Shown here piece after piece: positions 6,587 through 8,588 of a DNA stretch of 8,588 nt; the stretch's first letter is position 1; every line of letters starts with the position of its first letter. The notes under the pieces are model-generated. The model searched no databases and had not been told where the DNA came from. It saw nothing but the letters and a program-made list of their open reading frames with translations. Location of the stretch: NCBI GenBank assembly GCA_947372365.1, contig CANBTK010000048.1, forward strand, positions 1-8,588, written 5' to 3'. This DNA is from Flavipsychrobacter stenotrophus (GTDB lineage: Bacteria > Bacteroidota > Bacteroidia > Chitinophagales > Chitinophagaceae). The translations under genes and the position numbers were made by a program.

Positions 6587-6955
6587 TTACTCTGTTACAT
6601 TCAGTACAAAAGCTTTTTGGTTTTTATTGCGGTAAACCAGTGTTACAAAATACATGCCCTTGGGTAGCCGGTGGATGTCCATAGCATTGTATGAGGGTGT
6701 TATTTTTGACTCCTTAATAAATTCGCCGTCAACATTTGTGATAACTGCCCAGGTAGGCTTTGGCACATCCGGCAGGTTAGCGAACGAGGCCAGTTCGCGG
6801 GTTACATTCATTTCCGCCCCTTCAAAAATATTGGTTACCTGTTCCAGCTTTTTTATTCTTCTTGAAGATGGCTTTTCGTCATAGTCAGTAGCCGTTTGCG
6901 CATATGCAAAAGCTGTTGATGCCATAAATGCAGCGGCGAGGATAAAGTGTTTCAT
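6587..6955 (-). CDS. Small secreted protein with a type IX secretion sorting-domain-like C-terminus
   Basis: The ATG at 6953-6955 gives 122 residues starting with a clear signal peptide (MKHFILAAAFMASTAFAYA, predicted cut after A19 before Q20). A start at 7024 is in frame but would put 23 residues before the signal peptide, so I prefer the shorter form. Residues 20-60 are charged and unrecognised (DEKPSSRRIKKLEQV). Residues 68-120 resemble the last strands of the Bacteroidota Por-secretion-type C-terminal domain: VITNVDGEFI in the place of the 'D-x-x-G-K-x-V' strand, then IHRLPKGMYFVTL matching the 'L-x-x-G-x-Y-x-V' hallmark, then a final strand AFVLNV. The usual basic KIVK-like end is replaced by FVLNVTE. 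There is no catalytic domain for the tail to export. A TACATTTA near -7 box (6998-7005) would give a leader of about 35-40 bases. Function unknown. Confidence 0.75.
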   Translation of the reverse strand: MKHFILAAAFMASTAFAYAQTATDYDEKPSSRRIKKLEQVTNIFEGAEMNVTRELASFANLPDVPKPTWAVITNVDGEFIKESKITPSYNAMDIHRLPKGMYFVTLVYRNKNQKAFVLNVTE

Positions 6956-6991
6956 TGTGTGTTTTTTTAGAGGTAAACTGAGTGCGTTTTT

Positions 6992-7009
6992 ATGCTGTAA
7001 ATGTAGCAT
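6992..7009 (-). promoter_or_regulatory. Candidate -7 box inside an inverted repeat before the small secreted gene
   Basis: On the minus strand TACATTTA (7005-6998) matches TAnnTTTG except for the last base. It is framed by ATGCT (6992-6996) and AGCAT (7005-7009), a 5-bp inverted repeat with an 8-base centre. No TTTG -33 element is seen at the expected distance. This may be the promoter with an overlapping operator, but both signals are weak. Confidence 0.25.
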
Positions 7010-7024
7010 GGCTATTTGCCGCAC

Positions 7025-7351
7025 GGTTACCGCTAAAGGGGTGATTCAGCATTTTTAAAGCGAAAACCTGGGGTGAAAAAAGGGTGAGGGAAGCCCTAAC
7101 AGGCAAGGGTTTGGGGGATAAAACGGGGGAGGCGAGAAGCCACAGGCAGGAACTACCCATTGATACGAATCTAAGTCATGAGATTGTTTATCTCGTTAAA
7201 TACTTCGCAGGAGGGTAGTAAATTTGAAAAGCTTGAGCAGCAAATGTGTCGGGCCTTGAAATGTAGATTATACCTGGTTTAAGCACCTCATAAGTAGTTG
7301 CTTTTGGTTAGGGGGGCGGATCTTTTGGTTAATTATTGAGTTGGTGGCGGC
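7025..7351. other. Gene-free intergenic stretch, partly G-rich
   Basis: No supported gene lies between the two leftward exported-protein genes. The part at 7070-7128 has six runs of three or more G on the plus strand. The part at 7301-7331 carries a 10-bp direct repeat. Small weak hairpins occur at 7178-7196 (ATGAGAT/ATCTCGT, 5-base loop) and 7091-7112, neither followed by a T-tract. No clear terminator was found for the TPR gene that ends at 7352. The longest open frame I noticed is 34 codons (7178-7282, plus strand) with nothing to support it. Confidence 0.6.
7301..7331. repeat. 10-bp direct repeat with a 21-bp period
   Basis: CTTTTGGTTA occurs at 7301-7310 and again at 7322-7331, start to start 21 bp, or two helical turns. 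The G-rich segment GGGGGGCGGAT separates the copies. It lies just beyond the 3' end of the leftward TPR gene. Its role, if any, is unknown. Confidence 0.45.
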
Positions 7352-8461
7352 CTATTCTTCGTTGGTTTTTAGAAACATGTTCTTTTTGTTTATCTCTATG
7401 GGATGGTTGCTGAACCAAGTAAGAAATTCATCGGATTGTGGGCGATTGTTTTTTCGCCAATCGTTAAATTCGTCTTGATATACACTACTTAATAACCAGT
7501 GATTGTAAGCATTCAGATATCCCTTCTCTTTAATAGTATTTTGGTATTCAAAAAGTACGTTCGGGAAGCTTTTATTATTACCATCTTTGTACCAATTGTC
7601 GAGAAATGCCTCTCTTATTTTGCAAGTATTCTCGTAGGTTATACTGTCCATTGATAAAATACTGAGCATAATAGTTTTTTCATAAAGAGCGCCAAATGGC
7701 AATTCAAACTTGCCTTTCTTGATATCTTTTATCGTCTTTTTATCTCCAGCATCAATAATCAGTTTGTGTAATGTGATGCTCATTTTTGTTGAGCTGTCAG
7801 ATGTTGTTATTTTGATATTATCGCGATATGCGTCACCTAGCCATTTGCTAGCCTGCTCTGTTCGTTTTGAACCTCTTTCCAGATTCATGAATATTTCACA
7901 ATACATCATTCCCCATACGGGGCTTTCTGTGCCGAGCCAAATCTGTGCTGCCCTGTAGTAGTTTGATGGAAAAGTAGGTTGAACCTGAATTCCGTTTTCA
8001 TAGTATGACAAGGCCTCTCCGTATCTTTTTTTTAGCGCAAAGCAATTTCCTATTTCGAGAAATAGATTTCCTGAGTTTGGGAATTCTTCTATCCCCTCAT
8101 TGTAAGTTGCAATAGATTTTGCACTGTCTCCTATATAATCATAGCAGTTTCCTAAAAGCTGGTAAAGATTTGGCTGTCGGTTTTTCTTTTCCTTTTTTAA
8201 ATGCTCTCCTATTTCGATGCATTTGTTATAATTTTTCACTTGAAAGTAGTAGTAGCTAATTTCATATTTAATATCTGGATTACCAGGCAAAAGAGAGTCA
8301 GCGAGTGTTAGAATATAGAGCGCACTATCAAGTTTGCCTTCATCTTCAAGTTGGATTGCATATTTTAAAAGTTTCGTTGACATATCGTTTTTTTGCTGTC
8401 CATTTACGACAGATACGGTCAAGCATGCAACTGCGGCCAAGAGTATTCTTTTGAAACTCAT
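7352..8461 (-). CDS. Exported tetratricopeptide-repeat protein
   Basis: I choose the ATG at 8459-8461, giving 369 residues, because MSFKRILLAAVACLTVSVVNG is a proper signal peptide (cut after G21, before QQ). The in-frame ATG at 8494 would add 11 residues before it and sits where transcription is expected to begin. C13 is a poor lipobox (AVAC), and lipidation there would leave a hydrophobic mature start, so a soluble periplasmic protein is more likely. Residues about 28-185 hold about four to five TPR-like helical pairs (for example around GKLDSALYILTLADSLLPGNP, GDSAKSIATYNEGIEEFPNS and KRYGEALSYYENGIQVQP). The C-terminal 180 residues are helical-looking, unrecognised and rich in aromatic and charged residues (NDWRKNN, WFSNHPIE near the end). 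TPRs mediate protein binding, and no enzyme motif is seen. It is markedly AT-rich compared with the backbone genes. A perfect TACATTTG -7 box lies upstream. Confidence 0.82.
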   Translation of the reverse strand: MSFKRILLAAVACLTVSVVNGQQKNDMSTKLLKYAIQLEDEGKLDSALYILTLADSLLPGNPDIKYEISYYYFQVKNYNKCIEIGEHLKKEKKNRQPNLYQLLGNCYDYIGDSAKSIATYNEGIEEFPNSGNLFLEIGNCFALKKRYGEALSYYENGIQVQPTFPSNYYRAAQIWLGTESPVWGMMYCEIFMNLERGSKRTEQASKWLGDAYRDNIKITTSDSSTKMSITLHKLIIDAGDKKTIKDIKKGKFELPFGALYEKTIMLSILSMDSITYENTCKIREAFLDNWYKDGNNKSFPNVLFEYQNTIKEKGYLNAYNHWLLSSVYQDEFNDWRKNNRPQSDEFLTWFSNHPIEINKKNMFLKTNEE

Positions 8462-8498
8462 GTATGGGCATAAGGTAGTTGGATATTTAATCATGTGC

Positions 8499-8506
8499 CA
8501 AATGTA
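8499..8506 (-). promoter_or_regulatory. Perfect Bacteroidota -7 box before the TPR gene
   Basis: The minus strand reads TACATTTG, a full match to TAnnTTTG, followed by GC. Transcription would begin near 8490-8494, giving a leader of about 30 bases to the ATG at 8461. This supports that start over the upstream ATG at 8494. No clear TTTG -33 element is seen 17-23 bases upstream. Confidence 0.5.
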
Positions 8507-8540
8507 AGATGTTTTATTTGGAAGTAATTAATCATTAAGG

Positions 8541-8588
8541 ATGAACAACGAGGGGGTATTCAGGCGTTTCCCCGATCTCTTGCGCGTT
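8541..8588 (+). CDS. Possible start of a rightward gene cut by the window edge
   Basis: ATG at 8541 opens a frame of 16 codons (MNNEGVFRRFPDLLRV) that runs off the window. AAGG sits directly before it and an in-frame TAA lies at 8529-8531, so the start is well defined if the gene is real. A TTTATTTG near -7 box (8513-8520) would allow divergent transcription from the TPR gene. I do not recognise the family. A competing reading is the end of a leftward gene on the minus strand, ending ...EYPLVVHP with TAA at 8535-8537. Too little sequence is present to decide. Confidence 0.3.
   Translation, partial: MNNEGVFRRFPDLLRV

Noticed and set aside
6956..7024. Extended N-terminus of the small secreted protein starting at 7024
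   Set aside because: It would place 23 residues before a textbook signal peptide; the ATG at 6955 begins directly at MKHFILAAAF and a -7-like box at 6998-7005 lies inside the extension.
7178..7282. Plus-strand open frame of 34 codons (MRLFISLNTSQEGSK...) in the intergenic stretch
   Set aside because: It has no ribosome-binding signal, no promoter, no recognisable motif, and its length is within chance expectation.
8462..8494. Upstream ATG at 8494 for the TPR gene
   Set aside because: The perfect -7 box at 8499-8506 puts the transcript start at about this ATG, and the extra 11 residues would precede the signal peptide.

Overview
The window reads as chromosomal DNA of a member of the Bacteroidota, probably a Chitinophagaceae-like or related soil/freshwater lineage. 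This rests on several things visible here: promoter-like boxes close to the Bacteroidota -7 consensus TAnnTTTG, starts without strong Shine-Dalgarno sequences, a small secreted protein whose C-terminus resembles a type IX secretion sorting domain, and housekeeping proteins in the style of that phylum. No rRNA, tRNA, CRISPR array, integrase or transposase was seen.

Layout. Bases 1-540 hold the 3' part of holA (DNA polymerase III delta subunit). Facing it only 10 bp away is a leftward type II toxin-antitoxin pair (551-1091), then a leftward DUF72 gene (1180-2088). A 130-bp divergent promoter region (2089-2218) separates these from a rightward three-gene run: a TMTC-like membrane protein with C-terminal TPRs (2219-4216), a UMF1/Atg22-type MFS transporter (4314-5660), and a metallo-beta-lactamase-fold hydrolase (5703-6545). 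That run ends in a strong hairpin (6544-6584) which also serves the convergent neighbour. The right part has two leftward genes for exported proteins, a 122-residue protein with a sorting-domain-like C-terminus (6587-6955) and a TPR protein (7352-8461). A gene-free, partly G-rich stretch of about 400 bp lies between them. The last 48 bases may begin a rightward gene.

Composition is uneven. In lines counted by hand, holA, DUF72 and the TMTC-like gene are mostly 53-63% GC (one TMTC line is 40%), while the toxin-antitoxin pair and the distal TPR gene are about 34-35%. These two look like later arrivals in a conserved backbone.

How the genes work together: the toxin and antitoxin are clearly one unit, with an 8-bp overlap and the antitoxin first. 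The three rightward genes may be co-transcribed, but their families do not point to one known pathway. I found no convincing undescribed defence or biosynthetic system. The best leads are the TMTC-like putative glycosyltransferase, the stand-alone sorting-domain-like secreted protein, the mixed-architecture antitoxin and a palindrome placed inside a candidate promoter.
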